DNA of 14,626 nt, from positions 1 to 14,626 of the forward strand of contig JBBRPG010000091.1 in the NCBI GenBank assembly GCA_038228485.1, read 5' to 3'. The stretch is from DATARH01 sp038228485. GTDB lineage: Bacteria; Pseudomonadota; Alphaproteobacteria; ATCC43930; CGMCC-115725. The translations under genes and the position numbers were made by a program. Of this stretch, positions 6,922 through 14,370 are shown one piece after another (within the stretch, counting starts at the first letter, position 1; each line of letters opens with the position of its first letter). Below the pieces are notes generated by a model. It saw only the letters and a program-made list of their open reading frames with translations. It was not told the origin of the DNA and did not search any database.

Positions 6922-7749
6922 TTAAGCTGCTCGGTCCCAGCCCCACCAGGCACAGAGCGCCTCTCCCATGACGAGACGCTTGTCCTGGTCGCTGAGCCAG
7001 GGCAGCTCTTCGGTGAACATCGTCACGCATTGTCGCCAGGAACAGGGCATCTTGGTGATGTCCGTGCCCCAGAACATCCGGTGCGGGCCGAAGGCATCGT
7101 AGATCTGCTGCAGATAGGTGTGCATCGCCGGAAACGGGTAGGCCCGGCTGGAATAGCCCGGTGCGCCGGTCGCCTTGACCGCTACATTGGGAAACCTGGC
7201 CAATGCCAGGAGCTCCGGCATGTGGGTCATGGCTTCGGCGTCTTTCAGCGTGGTCGTGCCGCCTCTGCCGCCCAGATGGTCGATGGTCAAGCGCAGTCCG
7301 GGGTGGCGCTCGGCGACCCGGCCGAGTTCGGTCAGCGAGCCCGTCGCCAGCGCGGCGATCGGCACGCCGGCCTTTTCGGCCTCCGCCCACAGCCAGTCGA
7401 TTGTGCCGTCGTGCAGCCATCGCCGCGCGGGATCGCCGAGGAACCCGTACCGCAGGCCGAGCATGCCGGGTTGTTCTCTCCAGCTGGCGATGCGCTCGCG
7501 AGATTCCGGTCGATCGAGCGGCACCGATCCCATGATCGCGAACCGGCCGGGGTAGTTGCGCACCGCCGCCAGCGCCATGTCGGTCGAACCCGGGTCCCAA
7601 CCCGGCGGATGAATGACTGCGGCGTCGACGCCGCCTTCGTCCATCAGGGCGATGGCCTCTTCGGCAGTGAATGCCGTCACCTGCCGATGCGACAGGTTGC
7701 TGGGCAACCCGCTGCCCCAGAGGTGAATTTGGGCGTCGACGATCTGCAT
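6922..7749 (-). CDS. Amidohydrolase-family TIM-barrel hydrolase (COG3618-like)
   Basis: The 275-residue product belongs to the amidohydrolase_2 group, which contains lactonases and decarboxylases acting on ring-derived or sugar-derived acids. It starts IVDAQIHLWGSG; the usual DxHxH metal motif appears as D5-A-Q7-I-H9, a variant I recall in related proteins. Further marks are LRYGF (99-103), LRLTIDHLGG with His158, NVAVKATG (188-195) and MFWGTDITK with Asp230, the expected late catalytic aspartate. I chose ATG 7749 because it starts the conserved strand and has GGGAGAGGA four bases upstream; the longer frame to 7791 adds 14 unconserved residues. Downstream on the same strand is the SDR, so the two may act in one catabolic pathway (inference). 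The substrate cannot be told from sequence. Confidence 0.9.
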   Translation of the reverse strand: MQIVDAQIHLWGSGLPSNLSHRQVTAFTAEEAIALMDEGGVDAAVIHPPGWDPGSTDMALAAVRNYPGRFAIMGSVPLDRPESRERIASWREQPGMLGLRYGFLGDPARRWLHDGTIDWLWAEAEKAGVPIAALATGSLTELGRVAERHPGLRLTIDHLGGRGGTTTLKDAEAMTHMPELLALARFPNVAVKATGAPGYSSRAYPFPAMHTYLQQIYDAFGPHRMFWGTDITKMPCSWRQCVTMFTEELPWLSDQDKRLVMGEALCAWWGWDRAA

Positions 7750-7932
7750 CGCGTCCTCTCCCTGCATTTTTCGCATCGGGCAGAGCAGCACCCCAAACGC
7801 TCGGTCCGGAATCCTAGCGGCAATACCCCTGGCTGTCAGCTATCGCTGCCGCCGGTCAGCGTTTCGCTACTGCTTACCTGCACGAAGAGCGGCGACGCTT
7901 TGTCGTCCGGCCTCAACGCAAGGCGTCGGCCG

Positions 7933-7938
7933 ATTATA
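7933..7938 (-). promoter_or_regulatory. Possible -10 box (TATAAT) for the amidohydrolase/SDR operon
   Basis: The minus strand carries an exact TATAAT in an A+T-rich patch about 180 bases upstream of the amidohydrolase start. No convincing -35 box lies 16-18 bases before it; a TTGTCC is present but about 24 bases away. An exact hexamer in such a patch is suggestive only. Confidence 0.25.
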
Positions 7939-7997
7939 GTTACGATTTGCTAACCTAATAGTCGGACAATTCGGTCAAATGGACGAGGAACGATCCA

Positions 7998-8117
7998 ATG
8001 GCCGAAGTACGGAAGGGCGTTATCACCGCCATTATGTTGCGTTTGGTGATACGGGCCAAGCTCCGGCCGATGGACCATTTTCGTTTTTCTTGCGCACGCG
8101 CCGCCGCGCACTTGTAG
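7998..8117 (+). CDS. Possible small ORF, 39 residues, unrecognised
   Basis: An ATG at 7998 lies seven bases after GAGGAA, a fair ribosome-binding site, and opens a 39-codon frame to TAG at 8115. It begins MAEVRKGVITAIML and is basic, with a moderately hydrophobic stretch ITAIMLRLVI. It lies just downstream of an A+T-rich patch that could hold a promoter. I recognise no family. Nothing but the ribosome-binding site and position supports it, and overlapping frames on both strands are also open (for example 7979-8185 plus). Confidence 0.25.
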   Translation: MAEVRKGVITAIMLRLVIRAKLRPMDHFRFSCARAAAHL

Positions 8118-8215
8118 AGCGCGGCCGACAGCACCCGTCGGTCGCCCTTATCGGGGCGCCCATCGGTCAGGAGCCTTTCCCGTGATGACGTTTGGCCCGA
8201 TGGAGGCGTAGGCTC

Positions 8216-9553
8216 ATGAGGGTACGTTTCTGGGGCACGCGGGGGTCGATCGCCACGCCCGGACCGAGCACGCATTATTTCGGCGGCAATACCTCCTGCG
8301 TCGAGCTCACGACTGACGCCGGCGACCTGCTGATTTTCGACTGCGGCACCGGTGCGCACACGCTGGCCGTCGAGCTGATGTCCCAAGGCGACAAGCCCAT
8401 CAACGCGAACATCCTGCTCGGGCATATGCATTGGGACCACATCCAAGGCTTTCCCTTCTTCAGCCCGGCCTTTGTCGAAAGAAACTCGGTCGCGATTTAC
8501 GGCCCGCAAGGCAGCCGCGGCTCGCTGCAGGAGGTCCTGGCCGGCCAGATGGAGTTCACCTACTTCCCGGTCGAGCTGGGCGAGCTGCCGGCCAAAATCT
8601 CGTATCAGGACCTGACCGAGGGCAGCCACACGATCGGCAGCGCGCGGGTCGCGACGCAATTTCTCCATCATCCGGCGATGACGCTGGGCTACCGCGTCGA
8701 GGCCGACGGCGTGGCGGTGGTGTACCTTGTCGATCATGAGCCGTTTGCCGACGAACTCTGGCGCGCCGGCGCCGAGCCAGGCCTCATCGAGTCGATCCTT
8801 CACGAGGGCGACCGCCAGCACGCAAAATTCATGGAGGGCGCCGATCTGGTGATCCACGACGCCCAATACACGCCCGAGGAGTACGTTCATAAGAAAAACT
8901 GGGGACACAGCACCTACGACTACGTGGTGCAGATTGCGGCGGCGGCCAATGTGCGGCGGGTCGCGCTGACCCACCACGATCCAGGCCATGACGACCGCTT
9001 TGTCGCCGACATCGAGTGCCGGGCCCGCGCACTGGCCTTGCAGCTCGGGAAGGGGCTGGATGTCCTTTGCGCCTATGAAGGCTGCGAACTGATCCTGGAA
9101 CCGCGCCCGGCGTCAAAGCCGTTCGCCACGGCGACGCACGCCCGGGCGCCCGCCGTGCAGCGCCGCTTTCACATCCTGGTGGTCGATGGCGAGCCCGATG
9201 TGCTCACGGTCGTCGCTCGGGCGCTGGGGGACCAGTACACGGTTAGCCAGGCGGCGAGCGGCCGGGAGGCGCTGCGGATGATCGACGACCGCGTGCCGGA
9301 CCTTCTCGTGCTGGATTACAAGATGCCCGGCATGGACGGCATCGAGGTCGTGAAAACCCTCCGCGCCAAGCCCGCGACGCAGGCGCTGCCGGTGCTGATG
9401 CTGACCGCGATGGCCGATGAGGCAAGCACCCGCGCCGGTTTCGAAGCAGGGGTGACGGATTACGCGACCAAGCCGTTCTCGATACCTCAGGTTACCGCGC
9501 GCGTCCGCGTCCTGCTCGCCAGAATCCAGCCCTGCAACCAAATGACGGTTTAG
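8216..9553 (+). CDS. Metallo-beta-lactamase-fold hydrolase fused to a response-regulator receiver domain
   Basis: The 445-residue protein has two parts. Residues 1 to about 295 are an MBL-fold hydrolase of the RNase Z/PhnP-like group: it opens VRFWGTRGSIATPGP and has the metal motif H70-M-H72-W-D74-H75, then H152, D173, an IHDAQY segment near 213-218 and LTHHDPGH near 251-258. After a short linker, residues 319-436 are a receiver domain with phospho-acceptor D367 (LVLDYKMPGMDG), T397 and K419. The acidic pair reads D324-G325-E326, so one usual aspartate is glycine. I chose ATG 8216 because it starts the conserved strand and GGAGG lies ten bases upstream; a TTG at 8192 would add eight residues. 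No histidine kinase is nearby. Presumably phosphorylation regulates hydrolysis of a small molecule or nucleic acid; the substrate is unknown. Confidence 0.92.
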   Translation: MRVRFWGTRGSIATPGPSTHYFGGNTSCVELTTDAGDLLIFDCGTGAHTLAVELMSQGDKPINANILLGHMHWDHIQGFPFFSPAFVERNSVAIYGPQGSRGSLQEVLAGQMEFTYFPVELGELPAKISYQDLTEGSHTIGSARVATQFLHHPAMTLGYRVEADGVAVVYLVDHEPFADELWRAGAEPGLIESILHEGDRQHAKFMEGADLVIHDAQYTPEEYVHKKNWGHSTYDYVVQIAAAANVRRVALTHHDPGHDDRFVADIECRARALALQLGKGLDVLCAYEGCELILEPRPASKPFATATHARAPAVQRRFHILVVDGEPDVLTVVARALGDQYTVSQAASGREALRMIDDRVPDLLVLDYKMPGMDGIEVVKTLRAKPATQALPVLMLTAMADEASTRAGFEAGVTDYATKPFSIPQVTARVRVLLARIQPCNQMTV

Positions 9554-9569
9554 CCGATCCCGCAGCAGG

Positions 9570-11888
9570 TCAGGCGCTCGCCGCACGGATCGCGCGCCAC
9601 AAGCGCTCCGGGGTCGCCGGCATCGCGACCTCGCGGATGCCGAGCGGCTTCAGCGCATCGACCAGCGCGTTGCCGACCGCCGGCATCGCCCCGACCGCGC
9701 CCGCCTCGCCGGCGCCCTTGATGCCGAGCGGGTTGGTCTTGGTCGGCACCGGGTTGCTCTCGCAATGGATCGGCGAGAAATTGTCGGCGCGCGGCATCGC
9801 GTAATCCATGAACGAGCCGGTCAAGAGTTGGCCCGACTCGTCGTCGAAGCGGATGTCCTCGAGCAAAATCTGCCCGAGCCCCTGGGCGATGCCGCCGATG
9901 ATCTGTCCTTCGAGCAGCAGCGGGTTCATCACCGTGCCGACATCGTCGACGACGCTGTAGCGGCAAATCTCGACCATGCCCGTGTCGGGGTCGATTTCCA
10001 GCTCGCAGATGTGGCAGCCATTGGGAAAATTCTGCCCCTTGGCGCTGTAGGCGGCGTTGCTGATAAGACCGGGTTCCATGTCGGGCGGCAGACTGGCCGG
10101 GGTCCATGCCTCGCCGGCGATCTCGCCGAGCGACAGCGCCCGGTTCGAGCGCGGCGCGGTGAACATGCCGTCCTCGAAATTGACCTCTTCGGCCGCAGCG
10201 CCGAGCATGTGCGCGGCGATGGCCCGCGCCTTGACGACGATCTTCTCGGTCGCGAGCATCACCGCCGAGCCGCCCAGCGCGGCCGAACGCGAGCCGCCGG
10301 TGCCCTCGCCGATCGCCACCTTGTCGGTGTCGCCCTGGATGTATTGCACCTGGTCGGGGTGGATGCCGAGCCGGTCGCACAGCAGCTGCTTGTAGACCGT
10401 CTCGTGCCCCATGCCCTGGGTGATCGAGCCCGAGAGCAAGGTCACGGTGCCGCCCTTGTCGAAGCGTACCTCGGCGGCCTCGAAGCCGCCGGCGGCGGCG
10501 CGCTCGATGGTGTTGGAAAGGCCGATACCGCGCAGCTTGCCGCGCGTCTTGGCCTCGGCGCGGCGTGTCTCGAACCCGGCGAAATCGGCGAGCTTCAGCG
10601 CCAGGTCGAGGTTTTTGGCGAACTCGCCGCAATCGTAGGTAAAGGTGAGGCCCGATTTGAACGGCATCGCCTCGGGCGGGATCATGTTGCGGTGGCGCAG
10701 CTCGATGGGGTCGAGGCCGAGCTCGGCGGCGGCCTCGTCGACCATGCGCTCGATGACGTAGGCGAATTCGGGACGGCCGTTGCCGCGATAAGGCCGCATC
10801 GGATTGGTGTTGGTGAACACCGCGGTGACCTCGGCAAAGACCGCCGGGGTGCGGTAGACCCCGGCCAGGGTGCCGAGGTTCATCACGAACACATTGGAAT
10901 TGGCCTGGGCATAGGCGCCGACCGCGGCGGTGACCTTCACCCGGAAGCCGAGGAAATGGCCGTCCTTGTCGAGCGCCAGCTCGGCCTCGGTGACGTGGTC
11001 GCGCGCCTGCGCGTCGCTGAGGAACGCCTCCGATCGGGTGCTTGTCCATTTGACCGGGCGGCCGAGCAGCTTCGAGGCCAGCACGGTCAGCGCGACCTCG
11101 TTGTAGACCGCCGATTTCATCCCGAAACTGCCGCCGATATCGCCGGCGACGACGCGGATCTTACTCTCCAGCACGTTCATGATGCCGGCGAGGTCGGCGC
11201 GGTAGCCGTGGGCGCGCTGCAGCACGGTGTAGACGGTGTAGCGGTCCTCGGCCGGGTTGTAGTCGGCGACCGCGCCGCGCGGCTCCATCGCCGCCGCAGT
11301 GACCCGGTTGATCACCATCCGGCGCTTGACGATGTGGTCGGCGCGGGCGAGCGCCGCGTCGGCGGCCGCGCGGTTGCCCTCGGGATGGACAAAGCAGACG
11401 TTGTCGGGCCGGTCGTCCCACACCAGCGGGGAGCCGGGGTCGAGCGCGCCCGCCGTGGAGGTAACGGAGGATAGCGTCTCGTAATCGACTTCGATCAGCT
11501 CGGCGGCGTCCTGCGCCTGGTGCAAGGTATCGGCGACGACAAAGGCGACGTAATCGCCGACCCAGCGCACCTTGTCGCTAGTCAGCGCCGGGAAGCGGAT
11601 TTTGCCGGCGGGGGCGCCGCCGCGGCGCTTGAGCCCGCCCGGCGTCGGCAGATCGTTCCAGCCCGAGGCGGCCCAATCCGCGCCGGTCAGCACCAGCAGC
11701 ACCCCCGGCGCCGCCTTGACCGCGCTGGTGTCGATCGCGCGGATGCGGGCATGCGCATGCGGCGAGCGCAGCACGTAGCTGTAGGCCATGCGCGGCAGCA
11801 CCATGTCGTCGACATAGCGGCCGCCGCCGCGAATGAGCCGCGGATCCTCGAACCGCGGCACCGGCTGGCCTAACGCGAACTCACCCAT
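9570..11888 (-). CDS. Molybdenum hydroxylase large subunit (xanthine dehydrogenase / CoxL-like family)
   Basis: The 772-residue protein is a full-length molybdopterin-binding subunit of the xanthine dehydrogenase/aldehyde oxidase/CO dehydrogenase family, which hydroxylates heterocycles or aldehydes. It starts PRFEDPRLIRGGGRYVDD, has RSPHAHARI (41-49), GGSFGMKS (252-259, the cofactor-binding GGGFG loop with serine for the third glycine), PYRGNGRPE (366-374) and the catalytic glutamate E728 in KGAGEAGAVGA. The loop is not AYRCSFR, so it is not form I CO dehydrogenase. ATG 11888 has GAGAGG just upstream and lies nine bases behind the cupin. The FAD and 2Fe-2S subunits normally encoded alongside are absent here. 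The stop is 16 bases from the convergent MBL-REC stop. Substrate not predictable; the dioxygenase and cupin neighbours suggest a catabolic role. Confidence 0.94.
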   Translation of the reverse strand: MGEFALGQPVPRFEDPRLIRGGGRYVDDMVLPRMAYSYVLRSPHAHARIRAIDTSAVKAAPGVLLVLTGADWAASGWNDLPTPGGLKRRGGAPAGKIRFPALTSDKVRWVGDYVAFVVADTLHQAQDAAELIEVDYETLSSVTSTAGALDPGSPLVWDDRPDNVCFVHPEGNRAAADAALARADHIVKRRMVINRVTAAAMEPRGAVADYNPAEDRYTVYTVLQRAHGYRADLAGIMNVLESKIRVVAGDIGGSFGMKSAVYNEVALTVLASKLLGRPVKWTSTRSEAFLSDAQARDHVTEAELALDKDGHFLGFRVKVTAAVGAYAQANSNVFVMNLGTLAGVYRTPAVFAEVTAVFTNTNPMRPYRGNGRPEFAYVIERMVDEAAAELGLDPIELRHRNMIPPEAMPFKSGLTFTYDCGEFAKNLDLALKLADFAGFETRRAEAKTRGKLRGIGLSNTIERAAAGGFEAAEVRFDKGGTVTLLSGSITQGMGHETVYKQLLCDRLGIHPDQVQYIQGDTDKVAIGEGTGGSRSAALGGSAVMLATEKIVVKARAIAAHMLGAAAEEVNFEDGMFTAPRSNRALSLGEIAGEAWTPASLPPDMEPGLISNAAYSAKGQNFPNGCHICELEIDPDTGMVEICRYSVVDDVGTVMNPLLLEGQIIGGIAQGLGQILLEDIRFDDESGQLLTGSFMDYAMPRADNFSPIHCESNPVPTKTNPLGIKGAGEAGAVGAMPAVGNALVDALKPLGIREVAMPATPERLWRAIRAASA

Positions 11889-11897
11889 TACCGCCTC

Positions 11898-12233
11898 TCA
11901 ATCGAGGATGAAGATTGTCGCGCCGGTCGGGGAGCGAACGCGGTGGGGCGTTCCCTCGTGGTCCGCCACATGCCCGCTCATCCCCGCCGAAAGCCCGTAC
12001 GCCGCTTGGCCGTCGCGATGCTCAATGGCGAGCTCACCGGAGACGACGTAGAGGATGTGGCCCTTCGAGCACCAATGATCGGCGAGGTAGCCGGGGGCAT
12101 ACTCGACCATCCGCAACTGAATGTCGCCGAGCTGACGAGCCCGCGCACTCGCCGCGGCGGTAGCCCCGGGCACCGTGGCCGCCGATATCCGCGACCAGTC
12201 GATCACCCCCTCGGGGATGTTCGTCAGCTTCAC
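11898..12233 (-). CDS. Small cupin (DHCW-motif-type)
   Basis: The 111-residue protein is a single cupin barrel. It shows DIQLRMVEYAPGYLADHWC (37-55), then KGHILYVVSGELAIEH (57-72) and a second-motif histidine in GTPHRV (94-99). The D52-H53-W54-C55 block followed by KGH resembles the small family annotated as DHCW-motif cupins. Its function is not known to me; the histidines at 53, 59 and 97 could bind a metal. Translation starts at GTG 12233 with AGGGG about eight bases upstream. It lies 18 bases behind the dioxygenase and nine before the Mo-hydroxylase, clearly in one operon. It may be a small ring-substrate enzyme, an isomerase or a sensor-like accessory protein; the sequence does not decide this. 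Confidence 0.85.
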   Translation of the reverse strand: MKLTNIPEGVIDWSRISAATVPGATAAASARARQLGDIQLRMVEYAPGYLADHWCSKGHILYVVSGELAIEHRDGQAAYGLSAGMSGHVADHEGTPHRVRSPTGATIFILD

Positions 12234-12251
12234 GATCGGCCCCTGCCGGCT

Positions 12252-13067
12252 TCACACAAGGCGCGGTTTGTCGCCCTCGACCAGGATGCGCCACAGCACC
12301 CGGCTCTGGCTGCGGTCGTAGTCGCCGTGAGCGCGATGGAGCGTGGCGCGGTCGTCGAAGATCAGCACGTCGCCCTTTTTCCAGGCGTGATGATAGGTGA
12401 TCTCCGGCTTGATCATCCGTCCCAGCAGATCCTCCATGTACGCGCGGCTGAGATCGGGGCTCATGCCCTCGATGTTCTGCACTTTGGTGATGTGGAAGAA
12501 CACAGCGCGCGTGCCGTGCACGGGGTGCGTGCGCACCATCGGGTGCACCACCGGCTTGCCGTATTTCTCCTCGTCCTCGGCGCGGGTGTTCTCGCGGCCG
12601 ATGTCGAGCATGTTGACCGACCGCATCGCCGAAAGGCGCTCCCGCTCGTCTGTGTCGAGCGCGTCATAGGCCGCGCGCATGCTGGCGATGCTGGTGCCGC
12701 CTCCGGCCGAGGGGATTTCGACCCCGTAAAGCATCGTCGCCAAGGGCGGCTTCTCGTGGTTGGTGTGGTCGGTGTGCCAGTTCTCCGAGACTTTCTGGCC
12801 GTTCTTGTGATGGACGAGGCCGATGTTCTCGTGGCCGGGCATGTGGTTCTGCGAATAGTGCTGGCGCATCACCGGGCCGAACGCGGTCGCCGCGGTCAGG
12901 TATTGGTCTGGGTTCAAATTCTGGTTGGGAAAGACCAGCGCCAGGTGCTCGGACAGCGCCTGCGACAGCGCCTCACGGGTTTCGGCATCGGCCGGCTCGG
13001 CGAGGTTGATCCCGGTCACTTCCGCCCCGATTACCGGGTGCAGCTTTCTGATCGTCAGTTCCGGCAT
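12252..13067 (-). CDS. TauD/TfdA-family Fe(II)/2-oxoglutarate-dependent dioxygenase
   Basis: The 271-residue product has the full length and motifs of TauD/TfdA oxygenases, which use Fe(II) and 2-oxoglutarate to hydroxylate substrates such as taurine, sulfate esters or aryloxyacids. It begins with IRKLHPVIGAEVTGINLAEP (6-25). The iron ligands are visible as WHTD (H98, D100) and H244 in DDRATLHRAHGDYD, with the 2-oxoglutarate-binding arginine likely R256 in SQSRVLWR. I chose ATG 13067 over an upstream in-frame ATG at 13085 because GGGAGGG lies five bases before it. It is the first gene of the tight operon with the cupin and Mo-hydroxylase. A perfect inverted repeat overlaps its ribosome-binding site. 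Real taurine use is uncertain; no sulfonate transporter is seen. Confidence 0.94.
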   Translation of the reverse strand: MPELTIRKLHPVIGAEVTGINLAEPADAETREALSQALSEHLALVFPNQNLNPDQYLTAATAFGPVMRQHYSQNHMPGHENIGLVHHKNGQKVSENWHTDHTNHEKPPLATMLYGVEIPSAGGGTSIASMRAAYDALDTDERERLSAMRSVNMLDIGRENTRAEDEEKYGKPVVHPMVRTHPVHGTRAVFFHITKVQNIEGMSPDLSRAYMEDLLGRMIKPEITYHHAWKKGDVLIFDDRATLHRAHGDYDRSQSRVLWRILVEGDKPRLV

Positions 13068-13074
13068 CGAACCC

Positions 13075-13095
13075 TCCCGCGACATGCTCGCGGGA
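13075..13095. promoter_or_regulatory. Perfect 8-bp inverted repeat over the dioxygenase ribosome-binding site
   Basis: TCCCGCGA (13075-13082) and TCGCGGGA (13088-13095) are exact reverse complements separated by five bases. On the minus strand the distal arm contains the first bases of the GGGAGGG ribosome-binding site of the dioxygenase at 13067. It could be an operator for a dimeric repressor or an RNA hairpin that masks the site. No U-run follows, so a terminator for the upstream FdtA-like gene is unlikely. Confidence 0.5.
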
Positions 13096-13150
13096 ATGGT
13101 AACGCCGCGGCGGCCGCATCGAAAGTGGCTTTGGCGCGGGGCTCGGTTGC

Positions 13151-13576
13151 CTACTCGGCTTCCATCTGCCGCCGATGGGCGATGAAGGCGGCGCGGTCGG
13201 TCAGGTAGTCTGCCGGCTCGTAAGGGCGGTCGCAGAACACCATCAGCACCGAGCCCGGCGCCAGGTAGCGCTCGGTGGCGAAAATCCCCGGTGGAACATG
13301 CACCGCCTGCCCCTCGGTCAGGGGGATCGAGCGCTCGGAGACGCCGTCGAACATCTCGACCGACACCGACCCGGTGACGCAGACCAGAAATTGTTGGCAG
13401 AATTTATGAGCGTGTGAACCTCGTGCTGTACCCGCCGGCACGTCGTAGACCCAGAACGTGCGCGCGACGGGAAACGGCACCGCGCTCGGCAGGTCGAGCG
13501 CGACCAACGCGCCGCGCTCGTCGCGGAAGCAGCGGAAGGCCACGGGCTTGAGGGCATCGACAGTGGGAGGCGTCAT
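13151..13576 (-). CDS. FdtA/QdtA-like cupin, dTDP-sugar 3,4-ketoisomerase family
   Basis: The 141-residue protein matches the length and motifs of FdtA/QdtA ketoisomerases (WxcM C-terminal domain family). These convert dTDP-4-keto-6-deoxyglucose to the 3-keto sugar on the way to amino sugars such as Fuc3NAc or Qui3NAc. Seen are GALVALDLPSAVPFPVARTF (22-41), VYDVPAGTARGSHAHK with H55 and H57 (43-58), QQFLVCVTGSVSV, VPPGIFATERYLAPGSVLMV (94-113) and the C-terminal ADYLTDRAAF (122-131). ATG 13576 lacks a clear Shine-Dalgarno sequence. It is divergent from an acyltransferase and an AAC(3)-family acetyltransferase, which fits a modified-sugar pathway for surface polysaccharide (inference). No aminotransferase (FdtB-like) or glycosyltransferase is in the window. 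The exact sugar product is unknown. Confidence 0.9.
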   Translation of the reverse strand: MTPPTVDALKPVAFRCFRDERGALVALDLPSAVPFPVARTFWVYDVPAGTARGSHAHKFCQQFLVCVTGSVSVEMFDGVSERSIPLTEGQAVHVPPGIFATERYLAPGSVLMVFCDRPYEPADYLTDRAAFIAHRRQMEAE

Positions 13577-13643
13577 GTCACCAAAAGAACGGGTGGCGCG
13601 AAGAGATAATCCGCTTTCGACTGATTAGCGGGAATGAGCGCCG

Positions 13644-13677
13644 TTTCTCGGCCCCGGCCGATTGGCTATGATGCGGC
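13644..13677 (+). promoter_or_regulatory. Likely sigma-70-type promoter giving a leaderless mRNA
   Basis: TATGAT at 13667-13672 is a strong -10 box preceded, after a 17-base spacer, by a weak -35 (TTTCTC, 13644-13649). The box ends only five bases before the acyltransferase ATG at 13678, so transcription would begin at or next to the start codon. No Shine-Dalgarno sequence is present upstream of that ATG, which agrees with leaderless translation. Confidence 0.5.
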
Positions 13678-14370
13678 ATGACCGTTTATCCGGAAATCAC
13701 CATCGACGACCGGCTCGAGAACACGACTGCGGAGCCGGCCACCTATCATGACGTGATCCGCCTCAACCCCGGCGCGCGCATCATCAAGTCGCGCCTTTTG
13801 GGTCCGGTGTTTCTCAACCGGCTGTCGCAGATCGGCCCGGACGTCGTCTTCGGCAAGTATTCCGGGATGAACGAGAACTGCTATGTCGCGAGGGCGACGG
13901 TCGGCGCCTACTGCGCGATCGGCGCGCGCACCGCGATCAACCCGTTCAACCACCCGGTCGACTGGCTCAGCATCAACGAGTTCCAGTACCACCCGAATTC
14001 GTTCGACTGGGTGCCGGAATACCGCGACTTCGACCGGCTGGAGCGCACCCCCGACATGTTCCGTCACGCCGCTATCGGCAACGACGTATGGACCGGCCAC
14101 AACGTCAACATCATGGCGGGGGTCTCGGTCGGCGACGGCGCGATCGTCGGCGCCGGCTCGGTCGTGACCAAGGACGTGCCGCCCTTCGCCATCGTCGCCG
14201 GGGTGCCGGCGCGGGTGGTGCGGATGCGGTTCTCCGACGCCGTCATCGAGCGCCTGCTGCGGGTAAAATGGTGGGACCTCGAGCTATCGGAATTGAGCGG
14301 GCTGCCGTTCCGCGATGTCGAGCGCTGTCTCGACCGGATCGAGGAGATCCGCGAGCGTAGAGGCCGATGA
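13678..14370 (+). CDS. Left-handed beta-helix (hexapeptide) acyltransferase, CatB/VatD-like
   Basis: The 230-residue protein has hexapeptide repeats typical of acyl- or acetyltransferases. A first set lies around residues 52-88 (IGPDVVFGKYSGMNENCYVA, VGAYCAIGARTAI). It is followed by NPFNHPVDWLS with H92 as the likely catalytic histidine, and a loop of about 40 residues. A second set runs 133-182 and contains IGNDVWTGHNVNIMAGVSVG, then VVTKDVPPFAIVAGVPARVV. This is the standard end of CatB/VatD-type xenobiotic and sugar O- or N-acetyltransferases, which use acetyl-CoA and act as trimers. ATG 13678 is the only start that fits the frame; it has no Shine-Dalgarno sequence. The stop overlaps the next gene by ATGA, so the two are translationally coupled. 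With the FdtA-like neighbour, sugar acetylation is the more likely role than drug resistance. Confidence 0.9.
   Translation: MTVYPEITIDDRLENTTAEPATYHDVIRLNPGARIIKSRLLGPVFLNRLSQIGPDVVFGKYSGMNENCYVARATVGAYCAIGARTAINPFNHPVDWLSINEFQYHPNSFDWVPEYRDFDRLERTPDMFRHAAIGNDVWTGHNVNIMAGVSVGDGAIVGAGSVVTKDVPPFAIVAGVPARVVRMRFSDAVIERLLRVKWWDLELSELSGLPFRDVERCLDRIEEIRERRGR

Larger units (their letters stand above)
7750..8215. other. Divergent intergenic region, 466 bases
   Basis: This stretch separates the leftward amidohydrolase/SDR pair from the rightward MBL-REC gene, so it should hold promoters for both. Its middle (about 7930-7985) is noticeably richer in A and T than the flanks. It contains one possible small reading frame (7998-8117) and a possible minus-strand -10 box at 7938-7933, both listed separately. 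I found no tRNA, riboswitch or strong terminator in it. Confidence 0.6.

Noticed and set aside
6854..7600. A minus-strand frame extends the SDR N-terminus to a 531-residue protein.
   Set aside because: The extension runs through the amidohydrolase in another frame, is arginine- and proline-rich, and the ATG at 6853 has a strong ribosome-binding site and starts the Rossmann fold.
7955..8989. A 344-residue minus-strand open frame opposite the MBL domain.
   Set aside because: Composition is that of antisense to the HxHxDH-bearing hydrolase; no recognisable domain.
9765..11474. A 569-residue plus-strand open frame opposite the Mo-hydroxylase.
   Set aside because: It mirrors the G/C-rich third positions of a well-recognised gene and shows no domain of its own; a common artefact in high-GC DNA.
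11943..13208. A 421-residue plus-strand open frame across the cupin and dioxygenase.
   Set aside because: Antisense to two recognisable genes, with no motif and no ribosome-binding site.
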